From Sphagnum compactum (lineage: Eukaryota > Bryophyta > Sphagnopsida > Sphagnales), in NCBI GenBank assembly GCA_965153455.1, contig OZ234495.1, positions 23,928,875-23,992,874 on the forward strand: a DNA stretch of 64,000 nt, in the 5' to 3' direction. The position numbers and the translations under genes were made by a program. Of the stretch, positions 11,743-24,790 are shown piece after piece. Numbering within the stretch: position 1 is the stretch's first letter; every line of letters begins with the position of its first letter. Below the pieces are notes generated by a model that searched no databases, was not told the DNA's origin, and worked only from the letters and a program-made list of their open reading frames with translations.

Positions 11743-12495
11743 TTCTTGTTCAAAAACTCAGAAAACAGACAGAATCACCTCCGCTCTCCCTGCACCTGTG
11801 CTACATAAACCCCATGAGTGGTTTTCAGACTTCGAACCTCCAAACAGATGCACAGTGAGGTCAGAAATCCATCACTTCGGGATGGGAAAAAAAGTGCCCA
11901 TGGGAAATGCAACGCCAAGAAGAAGAGGATACTATCATCCTCAGTTGGTAACAAGACTCGAGACCATTCAGAGACAATTGAGAGAGAGAGAGAGAGAGAG
12001 AGTGTGAGAGAGAGCGCGAGAGACTCTAAAGCAAAGCAGTCCAGGTTCGCACAAGAGCTGCAAACCCTAAACTTTAGCCCTAAACCCTAAAACCCCTGAT
12101 AGGTCCTAAGAACAACATCGGCCCTAAACCTGACACCGGACCCAAACCTTCGACTTTCACAAGAGTTCCTTAAATCAACCCTCTGTTGGCCTTCACAAAA
12201 GCATCTTTGACACATTGCCAATTAACCCCTTTTCTGAAGACCGTCCAGAAACAATAGAGAGAGATAGAGAGAGCCATAGATTCTTAAAGCAGCAAAGCAG
12301 TCCAGGGTTGCACAAGAGCTCCAAACCCTAAACTCTAGCTAAGTCCTAAAACCCCTGCTAGGTCTTAAGAAGATTGACATCGGCCTTACTAAACCTGGCA
12401 CCGCCAAAGCTAAATTTTCAACTTTCACAAGGGTTCCTTCAAATTAGTCCTGTGCTTGACTCTGCTACAAGCATCTTTGACACGATTGGAGTTAT
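11743..12495 (-). promoter_or_regulatory. Upstream region of the CRM gene, with CT tract and 270-bp duplication
   Basis: A (GA)n run on the plus strand at 11979-12020 is a CT tract in the sense of the gene, about 240 bp before its ATG. The segment 11962-12237 is repeated imperfectly at 12239-12495, including GA tracts, 'gcaaagcagtccagg', 'gcacaagagct(g/c)caaaccctaaac' and 'agcatctttgacac'. Both halves carry telo-box-like aaaccctaa motifs, common in plant promoters of growth and translation genes. No TATA box was assigned. Confidence 0.6.
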
Positions 12496-13395
12496 CGACA
12501 ATGTTTGAAGTTGAAAGTGTTTAGGCTTAAGAATCACATCGTGTTGTTGAATTTAGGTTGTATTTTTTTCTATAGGCACAAGGTATGAACAATAAATAAG
12601 ATAACACATATGGTTTCCTTAGCTAAGGCTCAAGATGATAAATGATGATAAATTGGAATCCAAACAATGACAATTTTCATTGAACTTCACGTACGTTGAT
12701 TCAAAACACAAAATGCTACGAAATACTAAAAGTTTTTGTGGTCTGAATACATAATGATTTCATGTTGAACTCCTTCAAACAAATGATGTCATTTTTCAAA
12801 CATATGCACAATGATCAAAAGTTTTGTGATGTCATTTTTCAAACATATGCACAATGATCAAAAGTTTTTTTGTGATGAATATCATAAGGTTTCAACTAAT
12901 ATATTCCAACAAAACGATAACCATTACTAAATATTTCATTTTTAAATAGTAATTTAAGTTAATTTTAGGTTTTTGAATTTGTTTATATAACACATTCATA
13001 ATATATCATGGGGACATGTGAATAAATTTGAGAATAATGTAGTGAATTAAAAATAACCAAAACCAAAATTTAAATCAATTGTTCCAATGTTTAAAATCAC
13101 ATTTAAACATGAAAAAAATTGCTATAACTTTTTCAAAAAAATTAAAAATGAAATATTTAAATTATTAATTTTTATTATAAATTACATAATAATATGATTT
13201 TTAAATTATTTTTTCTAAAATATTTCAAATTAAACAATTGCTTAAGGTGGTATTGTTGGTTCTTAATAACATGTTTTTTTTATCATGTAGTTATTGTGAG
13301 TAGGAAAAAACTTATGAGAATGAAAACCAACAAGATGAAGAAAATCTTCATTAACTTATCAAAATGCAACACTTATGCAAAGTTAAAATCATTTG
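12496..13395. other. AT-rich DNA with a 47-bp tandem duplication
   Basis: No gene seen. The segment gatgtcatttttcaaacata...gatcaaaagtttt at about 12784-12830 is repeated at 12831-12877. The rest is very AT-rich. Confidence 0.55.
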
Positions 13396-14340
13396 CTTCT
13401 ATAATAAATGATCCACAAAAGGTTTGAAGAGTGTGCAAAAATCAATAGTAAAATAGTTGCGAAGGAAGCCTTTAAAGATTGGAAGGTAGTGTTTCATTTC
13501 CAAAAAAAAAATGTTGATCCTTTCAATCAAACAAATAAAAATGGCCACTAACATGAAATAATGTGCAATGAAATGTCGATAAAAATTGGGAAATTTAAGA
13601 AAATGTTGAAGATCACAAACAAAAGCTAGGGTAGCCCAATCCACACTTTGAACTTTATGGTGATACATGAAAATGCCATGCCCAAAGATGATGTAACCAA
13701 AGATTTCTAAAAGTTGATTTCATAAAATTCACACTTATTCAATTTGGCATAAAATTCGACTTCCTTGAACTCGTCCAAAACAAAATGTACATGCTGTTCA
13801 TAGACCTCCATGTTCTTTGAAAAAATGAAAATGCCATCTATGTAACAAATCGTGAAATCGTACAAATATTCATGAAAAAAAACATTCATTAGATGTTAGA
13901 AAACAACAAGTGCGTTTGTGAGATTAAAATTGATCACAATTCATTCAAAATGGCCATAGTATGATTGGAATGTCATTTTTCATTCATTGGTTTTTTGAAT
14001 ATGCACCCAATTGTGCATTCCACCTAAAACCAATCTTAGTGTACACCTTAGCATGATTTAATTGATCCAACGACTCCAAGATCATAAATAAAAGTATTGG
14101 TTTTTGATACTCAGTCAATTCAAGCTACAATATTTAACACACATTCATGAGGAACCATATTTTTCTTGATAAATAAGATTGGGGCACTAGCTTGAGATTT
14201 GGAATGTTAAACGAACCATTTTTCAAGATTTTCATTGATGTATTTTCAAAAGTGTTGGAAGTCCATTTTGTGACAATTGTAAATGAGTTCAAATGGAGGT
14301 TGTGCACCTTCTTTGAGATCAATCATGCAACCATATGATT
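13396..14340 (-). mobile_element. Ty3/gypsy retrotransposon relic (reverse transcriptase region)
   Basis: Minus-strand fragments follow the order of a gypsy reverse transcriptase. Near 14200-14120 a frame reads APILFIKKNMVPHE (family pattern SPILFVKKKDGT). Near 13860-13720 one reads CYIDGIFIFSKN...FYAKLNKCEF, matching the YxDD box region and the 'LYAKLSKCEF' motif. Near 13600-13560 one reads FPNFYRHFIAHY (family pattern 'NYYRRFI'). The YIDG replaces YxDD and several frameshifts are present, so it is dead. A minus-strand 'tggtatcagag' at 14767-14777 could be its primer-binding site. Confidence 0.75.
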
Positions 14341-14485
14341 GATGTTCCATCAAAAGTACCAACACTCTTCGTTCAAACATGTCCTCGTATTCTTTGTATT
14401 GAGAAGGGATCCAATGTTAATGTGATCCAACATTTGATGGTTTTATCCAACATAGATAAAAAAACATATCTGCTTCCTTTGTAGC

Positions 14486-14775
14486 ATGCATGAAAATCTT
14501 TACAAACAACTAGGAACATTTGAATCCTCTATAAGAAATCGTATCTCCTTCCTTTGTAGCATGCATGAAAATCTTTACAAACAACTAGGAACATTTGAAT
14601 CCTCTATAAGAAATCGTATCTCCTTCCTTTGTAGCATGCATGAAAATCTTTGCTCCTACAAACAACTAGGAACATTTGAATCCTCTATAAAAGAAACGTA
14701 TCTCCTTCCTTTGTAGCATGCATGAAAATCTTTGCTCCTACTAACAACTAGGAACATTTGAATCCTCTGATACCA
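14486..14775. repeat. 75-bp tandem repeat, four copies
   Basis: Unit 'atgcatgaaaatctttacaa...cctttgtagc' repeated at 14486, 14561, 14636 and about 14717. Copies 1 and 2 look identical, and copies 3 and 4 share a 'tgctcct' insertion after 'aatcttt'. Because the unit is 25 codons, it produces a repetitive open frame at 14486-14716 that I do not consider a gene. The array ends next to the PBS-like motif of the gypsy relic, so it may lie in an LTR or leader. Confidence 0.85.
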
Positions 14776-14779
14776 TTGA

Positions 14780-15652
14780 GGTCCTCCATACATTTGAAGT
14801 TTTGCATGTGCCCATCTTCCTGAATTAAGGACCCACTACACAAGGCATCATGGAATCATTTTCACTAATTCCGTCCTTCCTCTCAGAGAATTGAAAATGG
14901 GGAATGAAACAAGAGTGTTAGATTGAACATTACCAGTGAGTAGATGATCAGGATTCAATTCAATGATCTGTGAGGGGCAATAAGCATGAAATCCTGTCAA
15001 TTGCCAAACCCCAATAACTTGGCAGCTTATGTAGACCCTCAGCTTGCTACAGTGCAGATCCTACCCTTAGTTTTCCACCAACAATAAACCATTTGCTGCT
15101 GTCTACAGAAAATGGAAGCAGCTCGCTACTTACATATAATGTAACACTAGACTAAATATAATACTCTACCTTTGCAGTCTTCTTGCTATACATGCTCATA
15201 CATAATACAAATACAGTTGAGAGCTCGTTTAACAAAAGAATAGCAACCTACTAGCAACCGTTAAACCTCACAATTGAAAAAGCTGGATGATCCAGCTCAC
15301 ATGGCCACTTGATGACATTCACAAAATCAATCAAGATACAGTTAAAGAACTGCCTCTCATTGCAAGAGTTTGAGTGAAGGCAGGTTGACAGGATGATAAA
15401 GCAAACCTGCCTTGAATCAAACACTGGTAGACGTCCTTATCTCAATCTAAATCAATTCCACTTCCTGATGCCACGCAAGTTGGACAATATCATGCAGAGT
15501 CAAAGACCAAAAAATCATTGTGTAAGCTGTGCATAGTTGGTCTCAAGAATTGTCAAAGTTATGACTAATGTCCTGCAAGATGAAACAAGAGGGTTTTGAT
15601 GGACTTTAAGCTTGGGAGGTTTCTTGAAAAGAGAATGTCATGAGATGGACAG
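14780..15652. other. Intergenic / 3' flank of the otubain gene
   Basis: No coding segment recognised. The right part (about 15500-15652) probably holds the 3' untranslated region of the minus-strand otubain gene. Confidence 0.5.
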
Positions 15653-18364
15653 CTACTCCTGTTTTGTGTACAAGATATCATAATGGCCTGGGCGGTAGAG
15701 TAGAACAACAAAGGGATCAACAGTTGTCTGAGGACTTCCCACAGGGATAAAATCGTGGTGATTAACCTCTGCAGGTTTATCATCAGTGTCACCGCTCCTG
15801 TCAAGATACACCACTCGAACAGGTACACCCAAAGCATCTGACAATGCTGTTATATGGACATGGTCACTTTCTTCCCCCATGGGCTCCACTGCTGAACGGC
15901 AAAACTGTGCACCCAGGTGGGTAAAAAGGTGAGGCAACTGACTAGAAAGCCAAAGGGGAGACAGATAATGAGAGATCAGTACACAATCCTTGCATCCATT
16001 TTGATATCTGAATGCTCACACAAAAGGACTAAACAACAAGTGACCAAACTAATGCACACCTGGACAACATTCATGCCGCTCATGCCAAGAATGAATGGTT
16101 CAAAGAAGTCAGTTCGTCGGCGAATTTCACCAGATGTCACAAACCTGAAAAACATCACCACTAAACCCCAAATAACATGAGGCAACCTATTCAAGCATGT
16201 TCACCTTTGCCTCTAGGTGACAACTTATGCTCAATCACTGAAATCTGAACACACAAAACTCTGTGCAACACTGGACTGGCACATCAAGGAAGCTTTTCTC
16301 ATAGGTAAGATCCACTCACCATAGTTGGAGACATATTGATCCCGGCAGCGCTCAATGAGTGTCTCAAGACTGAAGCAGAAACACCAGGTGGCTGTCAGTG
16401 CAATAGATTTGTAACTCAAAGTTCAAGCCCATCTGCTCTGAATGGATGCACAGACATAACTAATATCAGAACGTGAAGTTTACCTTCAGTGTCTATGTTG
16501 ACACCATTAATCAGAGCTCAGGAGATTCAAAAGTCTTTCCAAATGAGTGCATACCTGATGGAAGTTTCACGACCTTGAATCACACTCTGTAACTGTTCCA
16601 CAAAGATCTGAAGAGACAGACCAAACCCACATTCCGACCAATACTTATGAGGTAGATGAGGGTGAACTTTCAAACAAAGCTTTCTCTATCTAGCTCACAA
16701 AATACTGCACAACACAAACTAACAAGTAGTCCAGTCTCTTGAAGATTTAGAAACAGGAAGTGTCCAGACAGGAGAAACCCTTTAGCACAGTACAAAGTGC
16801 TGATGAACACAACTACTAAGACCCGTACACAAATAACAATGCATATAACATTGTTGTGTCAATGATCATGAATCACTAACTTTGTCAAGAACCAACAGTG
16901 GGTGCAGACGCCTCTGAAATGCGGATGATGAGATCATCAAGCTCGTGTGCTGATTTTATCTCACATTCCTCAAATTAACAGGAGACCACATAGAGAGAAA
17001 TTTTTAGCATCCAATAAAGGAATTGTAAGATGGAGATAATGGGACAATTTATGGAAGAGACTCAAATGAATGTCAAGTGTTGAGCATTCCCAGAATCACT
17101 TTCAGCTCCATAGCAAGACTTCTTACCACAAGAAAATCCTCAAATGTGAACTCTGCATGCCCAAGATCAATTAGTGTCTTCTTGCACTCCTCAATGCTTC
17201 TCTCCACACGTGCCACCTCCACTTCATCTTGTGTCACTAACAAATGCTCCTGCATGAAAACCACAGGTCAACATAAGATGAAAGAAAGACACCTCAGTCT
17301 TTCATCCAGCATATGAGTCTCAAGCATCTTCAAGGCATGAGAAAGGTGAACAAATGTTCAGCTAATCAACCACAATGGTGGTAGGACATGAAAGTCACCA
17401 GATAAGAGAACATAAAACTCCGAAAGAAGCAATTTCCATCACCCCGAGCCCGCCTTATTGCAACATAGGTCTGTCCCAATTTCTGTCACAATCAACACAA
17501 CAGTTAAAAATATGACTCTTCCAGGCTCATGCTAACTATTTCAGACTCCAGAAACCCTTCCAAGACAGATATAACCCTAATCACATGCATTTGGATCTGC
17601 TTGCACCGATATGCATACTTCAACTTTTGCTTTGAAAACTGGGCTCCCAGACGCATATTCTGCTGCCAATACAGAAAGGGGTTCCTGCATCCATAGAATG
17701 AACCATCAACAACTGCTTTCTGTGTCATCTTAATTATAAAGTTCCTCAAGCAAGTGAAGTCAACCATGTGATTCACAGGAGGCAAACTCCTAGAAGTTTC
17801 TGATTGACTCGCACATTGCAACAGACATTGCACAAAAATGCATAGACGAAACTTGATTGCAAAATCTGCAAGGCATGAAAAACCTGACAGTACAAGACAA
17901 CCCAAAACTCTTTCAATGTCAAGGCAAGATCAGAGAATCTTCTCTAGATTTAGGGCACAGCAAGGACGTGAACACATAGGTTTCAGGCATTGCGTAGGGA
18001 AGATACATAAACACTGACCGCATTGTATCAAAGACAAAAAGCCAACGTAGCAGAATGCAACAAAAAGTGCAGCAGTATATAATACAATATATACACTCAA
18101 CTGGTCTTTCTGCACCTCAGCGTTTTCAGCTAATTTTTCTTTCCATAGAGCATTAAGTCAGGAGAGAAGAAGCCGTTTACTGCAATGCACTGGCACCGGT
18201 GACGAGCAGGAGAAGTCTCAATAATAATAGGTAATATAACGGCAGCGTACCTTGTCGCCGACGAACTCCAGTTTCTCAGCATCCGCGGCTCTGATCAGAT
18301 TGTGGAAGGCAAGGATCTCATCATCACGGGGTCTCTCCTCCTCCCCGCCCGCCTCCGTGTCCAT
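15653..18364 (-). CDS. OTUB1: Otubain-type deubiquitinase (OTU cysteine protease)
   Basis: Eight exons, transcribed leftward: 18364-18251, 17684-17619, 17482-17399, 17249-17127, 16607-16555, 16369-16320, 16160-16060, 15904-15653. Total 843 bp, 280 aa; introns are GT-AG and phases agree throughout. Several exons are too short to stand out as open frames. The protein aligns along its length with plant otubain (Arabidopsis At1g28120 type): EPLSVLAAEYASGSP in exon 2, YVAIRRARGDGNCFFRSF in exon 3, FTFEDF in exon 4, MFFRFVTSGEIRRRTDFFEP in exon 7, VEPMGEESDHVHITALSDAL and YRPGHYDILY in exon 8. The catalytic triad appears intact: Asp75 and Cys78 in GDGNC, His271 in GHYDILY. Otubains cleave ubiquitin chains in cytosol and nucleus. 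The first in-frame ATG is at 18364; the frame is open upstream but has no earlier ATG. Confidence 0.95.
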
Positions 18365-18760
18365 TCCCTCGTCTCCTCCACTTTTGCTGCCGAGTGCAAA
18401 AGACCAAACCACCTTAACAACAAATCACCTCCCGCCCTCCTGTTGAAATGGTTCCCAAAAAGCACAACAGCACGAAGCACCGGAGCACAATTCTTCAGCA
18501 GAAAACTCTTGCCTCGAGACGATGATGATATATCCTCACAGAGAATGCAGCAGCGAATGCGTCGCAGAAGAGCAGCGCACGGGAGAGAGAGAGAGAGAAC
18601 AACAACGCGCACACAGAAGAAGAAGAGATAGGGGGGCAGCAGCAGCAGAGAGCTCACTCTTTTCCTTAAATCTTCCGTCTTTACCAACCAACGGTCACAA
18701 TCTACTGATCTTCCTTATCTGACGGTGAGATCCAAGTACGACTGCCAGTTTTCGCTCGTC
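18365..18760 (-). promoter_or_regulatory. 5' region of the otubain gene with CT tract
   Basis: A (GA)n run at 18583-18598 on the plus strand is a CT tract in gene sense, about 220 bp before the ATG. Plus-strand GCAGCAGCAGCAG follows at 18638-18650. The overlapping open frames on both strands here are low-complexity and probably leader or promoter sequence. Confidence 0.5.
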
Positions 18761-18959
18761 ACGGGAAGAGGATTTCTTTGGCCGTCTTTATCTTTTACTT
18801 CTGACGGCCTCGATCACCTCCCTGTTCTCGTTGGACGGTTCCGATTGCACTCCAGGAATGACGTCTTTCTCTGTTGAGCCCAGTTTTTTTAGGGCTTGGG
18901 GTCCTGCCAGGCTCTTCTGTTTGTCCTGCCACTGCTGTCGAGTGCAAACGAGAGGAAGA

Positions 18960-19800
18960 GATTAGGTAGTGACGAGGGAAGGAAAAGCCGAGAGAGAGAG
19001 AGAGAGAAGAGTTTGCGATTCAGAAGTGGATTTGGCTCGTTCAGGATATAAACTTTCAAGGAGTGATGTAAGCTTTCTTTTAAAGATTTTAGCAAGAAGT
19101 GGGAGATTTAGAAATGGAGAGGAAATTAGAGCGAGAGATTTTTTTTGAGAATGTTGGGCTGGCAATGAAGGTTGCAAAGAAGGAATGGCAGGGGAGTTAG
19201 AGTCGCCCTCTGTGTGTGGCAGTAACGAAATAGAACCCAAGACCTTGGAAGAAATTTTGCAGTCGAGAAATAGTTTTAGGGTTAGGGTTTGGAACTGTTG
19301 TCTTTTAGGGGTTTAGTGTTGGTGATGATGTTGCAGCAGAGTACAAGAGAGAAAGGATAGGTGGTGGATTGAGGGAGGGAGATTTCAAGGGGTCGACAGA
19401 AATGGTAAGGGCTGTGGAAACTGGAGGGGCGTCATCAGCTTTTGATTGTACATACCAGGAATTCAATTCAGCAGTCAGGTTTAGCAAGGGATTGAACTGG
19501 AAGAATTTTTCTGGGAGGCAAAGGGGTAGAACTTGACATCATCTCATGTCAAGTTTGTTCTGCAAGATGAAATCTAGTATGTGGGGCCTTCATGAAGTAT
19601 ACTAACACTGTGGCTCCCAAGGAAGAGGATTGTGAAGGTGATGATGTCGAAAGCATGGGTGGATCTCAACCAAGGCCAAGACAAACCCGCCTGCAAAACA
19701 AGAAGAACAAGAGCTTACATTGGCCCATGAATGATTTCCAGTCTGAGAAATGCTCCTTCATCTTGTTGACCTTCGATTGAATGACGTAGGATTTGCAGCA
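18960..19800 (+). CDS. Unrecognised possible gene, three short open segments
   Basis: Three plus-strand open segments look more like protein than their surroundings. Segment 1 (ATG 19185 to about 19314) starts MAGELESPSVCGSNEIEP. Segment 2 (19309-19536, no starting ATG) contains VAAEYKRERIGGG and SSAFDCTYQEFNSAVRFSKG. Segment 3 (19592-19780) contains EEDCEGDDVESMGGSQPRPR and LQNKKNKSLHWPM. Segments 1 and 2 overlap in different frames and I found no clean introns joining them. A GA tract at 18990-19010 precedes them. It could be a small lineage-specific gene, a decayed gene, or the divergent upstream region of otubain. I do not recognise a family. Confidence 0.25.
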
Positions 19801-20940
19801 GAGTGGATTATTTGGCCATATCACTGCCAATGATTCTTAACAGCACCCACAGCAGTGTTGTGCTTACTGGTGGATATATAATTCCCACTTGCTTAGCTGA
19901 TTTAATGTTAATCAACCCTAATTGCTTCCAAATCTTCAATGAATTAAAAACAGGAGTGACTGATTAAATCTCCCCTTGGATGATAATTGAGCGACATTTT
20001 GTACAATTTGAATCCTATATATCTCTGAAAATAACAAAGTTTTCAAATGTAAACCCTTATTTCTTTTTTGTCATTTCATCTCATTGGTAGTGCATAGCAG
20101 CGTGGAACCCAAGTTGATAATTATGATTGCAAGAAGTCAATGAAACACGGTTTGGCTTCAACATGTCACTACTCGACACTAGCAAGTTTGACTTTGCATT
20201 CGTCTTTGCTACAGGTTCCAGGTGACTTGATTCTTCATTCTCAACCATCTTAAGTTTCCTAATCACTTCCATCCAGTCAAGCAGAATTTGACAATCATGG
20301 AATTGGCATACAACAAATTGTTGCAGTTCCATGTCCCTTTTTCAGCTCGAGAATTGAACCAATGCACCCATAGTACTCATCTGTAGATTGTTTTGGGTCT
20401 GTAGCAATCATGAAATGTAAGATTGGGACTGCAGATAGATGTGATGCATGAAAAGAGGGCATGATGCTGGTGCTATGGCTGGACCAGGTTGTAGCAAGCT
20501 GCACCAACCCACATTGATGATGATAGAGATGTCAAGCATAGGCGTGCATGAGATGAGCAACCTGGTACAGCTGGATGTGGTAAAGATGGTCAATGCTTTA
20601 TAACAGACATTGTCACAGTTGATTCTATGTAACTCCACAGTTCCCAACTATAAGGGTACAAGGAACCACTAACTCTTATACCCACAATTCTTGTTTTCAA
20701 AGTCCATTTTGCACGACGCCAAAGATGGATATGATTTTTGTGGCTGTTGAATGAGCCTCCCGTTTGTCATGCATCTGTTTTCTGCTGCAAACAGGTAGTG
20801 AGCATTGGATAGGAGAGGAAGGAAACTTGGTTTCTTCAGAAATTGGTGTCTATGTGAGTAAGTACTGAAACCTTCAAGCTCAGATATTGTTTGCATATAA
20901 AGTGAAGGGACTAGCAAACTAGCTTGATTTTACTGGCCTG
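19801..20940. other. Intergenic DNA with unrecognised minus-strand frames
   Basis: Minus-strand frames at 20332-20081, 20507-20295 and 20917-20669 have ordinary amino-acid composition but no domain I recognise, and no splice pattern connects them convincingly. A hypothetical gene cannot be excluded. Confidence 0.35.
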
Positions 20941-23810
20941 CTTTGAGCTGATTATCATTGTTTGAATTCTCATTGTTAGCAAACCTGGACTTGCAATTGA
21001 GAATTGGGATGCAAGATTTATTTCCCTCTGGGAACAACATTATGTAGCTTCGAACTTTGTCTCAGATTTTGTGAAATGGTTTTATATCATCTTTTACCTA
21101 TGAACTTGATCTCTTCCTATCACTACAAAATAGTGGTAAGAACTTAGTTGTCAAAATTCACACCACTTTAAGCCAAAAATACTTCAACTCTCAACCGGGC
21201 TCACTGCCAAAACTTTCAAAGTTCCTTGTCTCACAAATATTTTGAAATAAATTAAATTGATGAAACTTTTAATAAGATGGTGGATAGCACAGAATATGTC
21301 AAGAATTACTCATAGCAATGTAATAAACTTCTTAATGATGTCAACTTTGCAAGAATCTACCACTTCCTCACATTTCAAGTAGCAAAATCCCATGATAAGT
21401 CTCAAAGTTATAAACTTGTTCAAGGTCAAATCACACCTTCATTGGGAGTTCATTGCATGGGGAATAGAATGACCTTTTGCTTCTAATCTCAAGCTAATGG
21501 GCATCAAACTTGATAAGACCCACCAAATCGATGTTCCTTTGTTTGTTCTATTAGTCTTGCATTTTTGGTGTGAATACATACATAGTGATTTGTTTTAGTT
21601 TGTTAATAGGGTACAACATTTCCTTGCATTCCTTGCTATTTATTCTTGTTGTGTTATGCTTTGCTTTCGTGATGTTTGTTTTTCAAGTTGTGTTGCGCTT
21701 TGATTTTATGATGTTGATTTTTTCAAGTTGGAATCATAAATGTTAAACATTTATTTGAAATGCATGTGAACTTCAATGAAGTGTTGTTAAGTCTTTAAAT
21801 AATATTTTGTAATTTTTTTTTCCTTTTTCTTTTTTTTTCTTTTTTTTTTGTCATTGTTGTTTGTTGCAAAAGTGCTCATGTTGGGGGAAATTTGCCACTA
21901 TTATTGTCTTGTTATCGGAATTGAATTCCTTACTTATCATTCCTTTACTATAATAAGGGCCAAGAGCCAAGCTTGGTGTCCCTTGTTAAAGTCAAGGGGG
22001 CCCAAACCTTGTGCCTTTTGTTGTTGTCATGTACTCCAAGAAAGAGGGAAACATTAAGCTTGCCCCCCATTGTCATTGTCCAATTTAGTGCAAGAAACAA
22101 AGGGGAGAATGCTAAGTTCACCCGTCATGGTCATTATTTGTCAGAAGAAACAAAATTGAAGGTGAACATGAAATTCTCTTTCCTCATTGTTTTCCATTAC
22201 ATGGCATGAATAATATCTTCTATTTTTATTTTATTTTTTCATTGTGCAAAAACAACAAGAATGATTATTACCAAAAGTAACAACAACAATCTTGTTGTTT
22301 ATTGCAAAATGTTTGTCAACCTCTTGCAACATATTTTTGTTTTGTTTATCGACTTCCTTAATTTTGTCATCTCAATCTCATTTTCATCTTTGATGTTGTT
22401 GAGTGCACACGTTTTCACCACCTTTAATCTCAATTAATGTTAAGCAATAAAACTTCATTAAATTATAGTTGTCCATGTTTATTTATTGGATAAACTTGAG
22501 GTTCAACATGAAATAAAATATAAGGACTTTAAAACAAAACTTCTAGCCATTTTTATGTCTACTTTTTGAAACGAGCACCATGTCTATAACCATTTTTTTT
22601 CAACAAATGTCGACAATATTGTAAAATGGAAAGAACAATGGAATAAAAATTTTGAAAATGTAAAGAATTGAAATAATGAAACAAAATTTAGAACTTGAGG
22701 TACATGTTGTTGAAATCATTTAATAATTGCATAGAATATAAACATAAAAATGTAACAAAAGCTTGAATTTATAGAATTTAAAAACTCAAGTTTCATAGAC
22801 TTATGTTATTAATTTAAAAATTATTTTATAATGTTAAAATTTTCATATGTATTGGTGGAGGACATTATTTTAAGATTTCATTTGTATAAAATATTTTAAA
22901 TGAACTTGTTAGGATATTTAGAAAATAATACATGTGGGTATGGTTCGTATGTGCCCAAAAAAGTTCATATAGTAAGCATTGAAGGTAGTTGAAAAATAGG
23001 ATTGTTTCAAAAATGGAATATTTTCAAAAGTTTTTTACAAGATTTCAAAGTTATTAAAAGCTTCAAAAATATGAAAAGATATTTTATTTTGGTTGACACA
23101 AAAGAAATAATGGTTTTAAATAACTATTATTTTTTACAAATTTTTATTTTTGAATTATATTTAATATTTTTTCATTTATATTTTCTCCATGTTAAAACCT
23201 TGTTGGTTTTTTTTCTAATCATGTTCATTTTCTTGATCAATTAACCTTATTTCCAATGTTATCATAATAACATCATTCAAAATATCAAATCACTAATTCA
23301 AAATATCTTATATTGTAAAAAATCTATGAAACCTTCCAGTAAATTAATGTTTGATGGTGTCATCAATAAGAATCTGACCTAAATTAATGTAAATTGTTTT
23401 AAAACGTTAGATATATAAAGTTATGTCCTTAAAAAAACGTTGTTTAATGTTTTTTAAGGTCATTAAAATGTTTTGCTAATAAGAACTTAAATTAAGCACC
23501 TGTGAAACCTATGAAACCTAGCCCATCAACTTTAGTGCAAGTGTGAAGGCTTAATTGTTGTGAAAAAATAATTTATAATTTTTATTATGAGACAAAGATT
23601 TTCAACATTATGAAATTAATATTAACATACATGGAACCTTCCAAAGTTGTAATGAATTATACTAAATAATAGTTGAGATTTGTGACAAGGTTTGTAATGA
23701 ACATTTTCAAGAATTATTCAACATGAATAATGAAATCTTCATTATGAATTTTTGAAAATTAAACACATCAAATGTTTTTTTGTGAAAAAATGAAAGGTTA
23801 AGCAAATGTA
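20941..23810. other. AT-rich gene-free DNA
   Basis: Long poly-T and poly-A runs, no open frame with family resemblance. Probably old, fully decayed transposon sequence, which I cannot show directly. Confidence 0.5.
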
Positions 23811-24030
23811 GGCCATTATCTATGGCTATGGTTATTGACTATGGTTATTGTTTGTGTATATGGCTATCTATTATTTGCTTTTAGTATTGATTATTATTAT
23901 GGGCATTAGCTATTGATTTTGTCTATTGACTATTATTGATGGCTATTAATTATTGTCATAACTATTGGTTATTGGTTTTGATTATTAACTATGGTTAATG
24001 GTTATTAGCTATTGGTTATTTTAAAGTTCA
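23811..24030. repeat. Cryptically simple 'ttattggctatgg' repeat
   Basis: Many short variations of ggctatggttattgactatgg and ttattggctattggtta in tandem. The unit is irregular, about 12-18 bp. Confidence 0.75.
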
Positions 24031-24790
24031 ATTTTTAAATTCTAGGTTTAAGATTTAACTTTTGAGTTTTAAGGATGGGCTTTCAAAGATTAAATACTTG
24101 GGTTTAAGTTTTGAAGTTTTAAAATCTAATTTTTAAATTATAAATATGATTTTTTAAGGGTTTTAATTTTAGTGCTTGGTTTCTAAGTTTTAGTGTTTTT
24201 TTCAATGTTTTAGGGCTTGAATTTTAAAGTTTAGATTTGGGTTGAATTTTAAGGGTTGGTTTTAGGGTTTTTGTTTGGTCTTTTGTGAATTTACATGTAG
24301 GGTTTAGGTTTGCACTTTTAAAGAGTTTTATTTTAGAGTTTGGTTTTAAGGTTTAAAATTTTAAATTTAACATTTATATTTTATGGTTTGGTTTTAAGGT
24401 TTAAACTTCAAATTTTAAACATCTATATTTTAGGGTTTGGTTTTAAGGTTTAGGTTTTAAAATTTTAACATTTATATTTTAGGGTTTGGTTTTAAGGTTT
24501 AAGTTTTAAAATTTTAGCATTTATATTTTAGGATTTAGGTCTTAAGGTTTAAGTTTTAAAATTTTAACATTTATATTTTAGGAATTTGGTTTGGGTTTTT
24601 CAAGGTTTGAATTTTAAGGTTTGGTTTTTAAATTTAAATTTAAAACCATTTACATTTTAAGGTTTAAGTTTGAGCTTTTCAAAGTTTGAATTTTAAGGTT
24701 TGATTTTGAAATTTAGGTTTGGTATTTTTAAGGTTTGAATTTAAGGACTTTCTTTTAGTTTAGGTCTTAATTTTGAAGTAGGTACTCATA
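24030..24790. repeat. Tandem repeat, about 60-bp, TTTAGGGTTTGG-containing
   Basis: Successive copies of approximately 'aacatttatattttagggtttgg' plus 'ttttaaggtttaggttttaaaatttt'. Copies between 24350 and 24600 are the most regular; the flanks are degenerate. It contains telomere-like tttagggtttgg. Confidence 0.8.

Noticed and set aside
14486-14716. Repetitive 76-codon frame; also considered as a CRISPR-like array
   Set aside because: Contiguous 75-bp satellite without spacers; CRISPR arrays are not expected in a plant nuclear genome.
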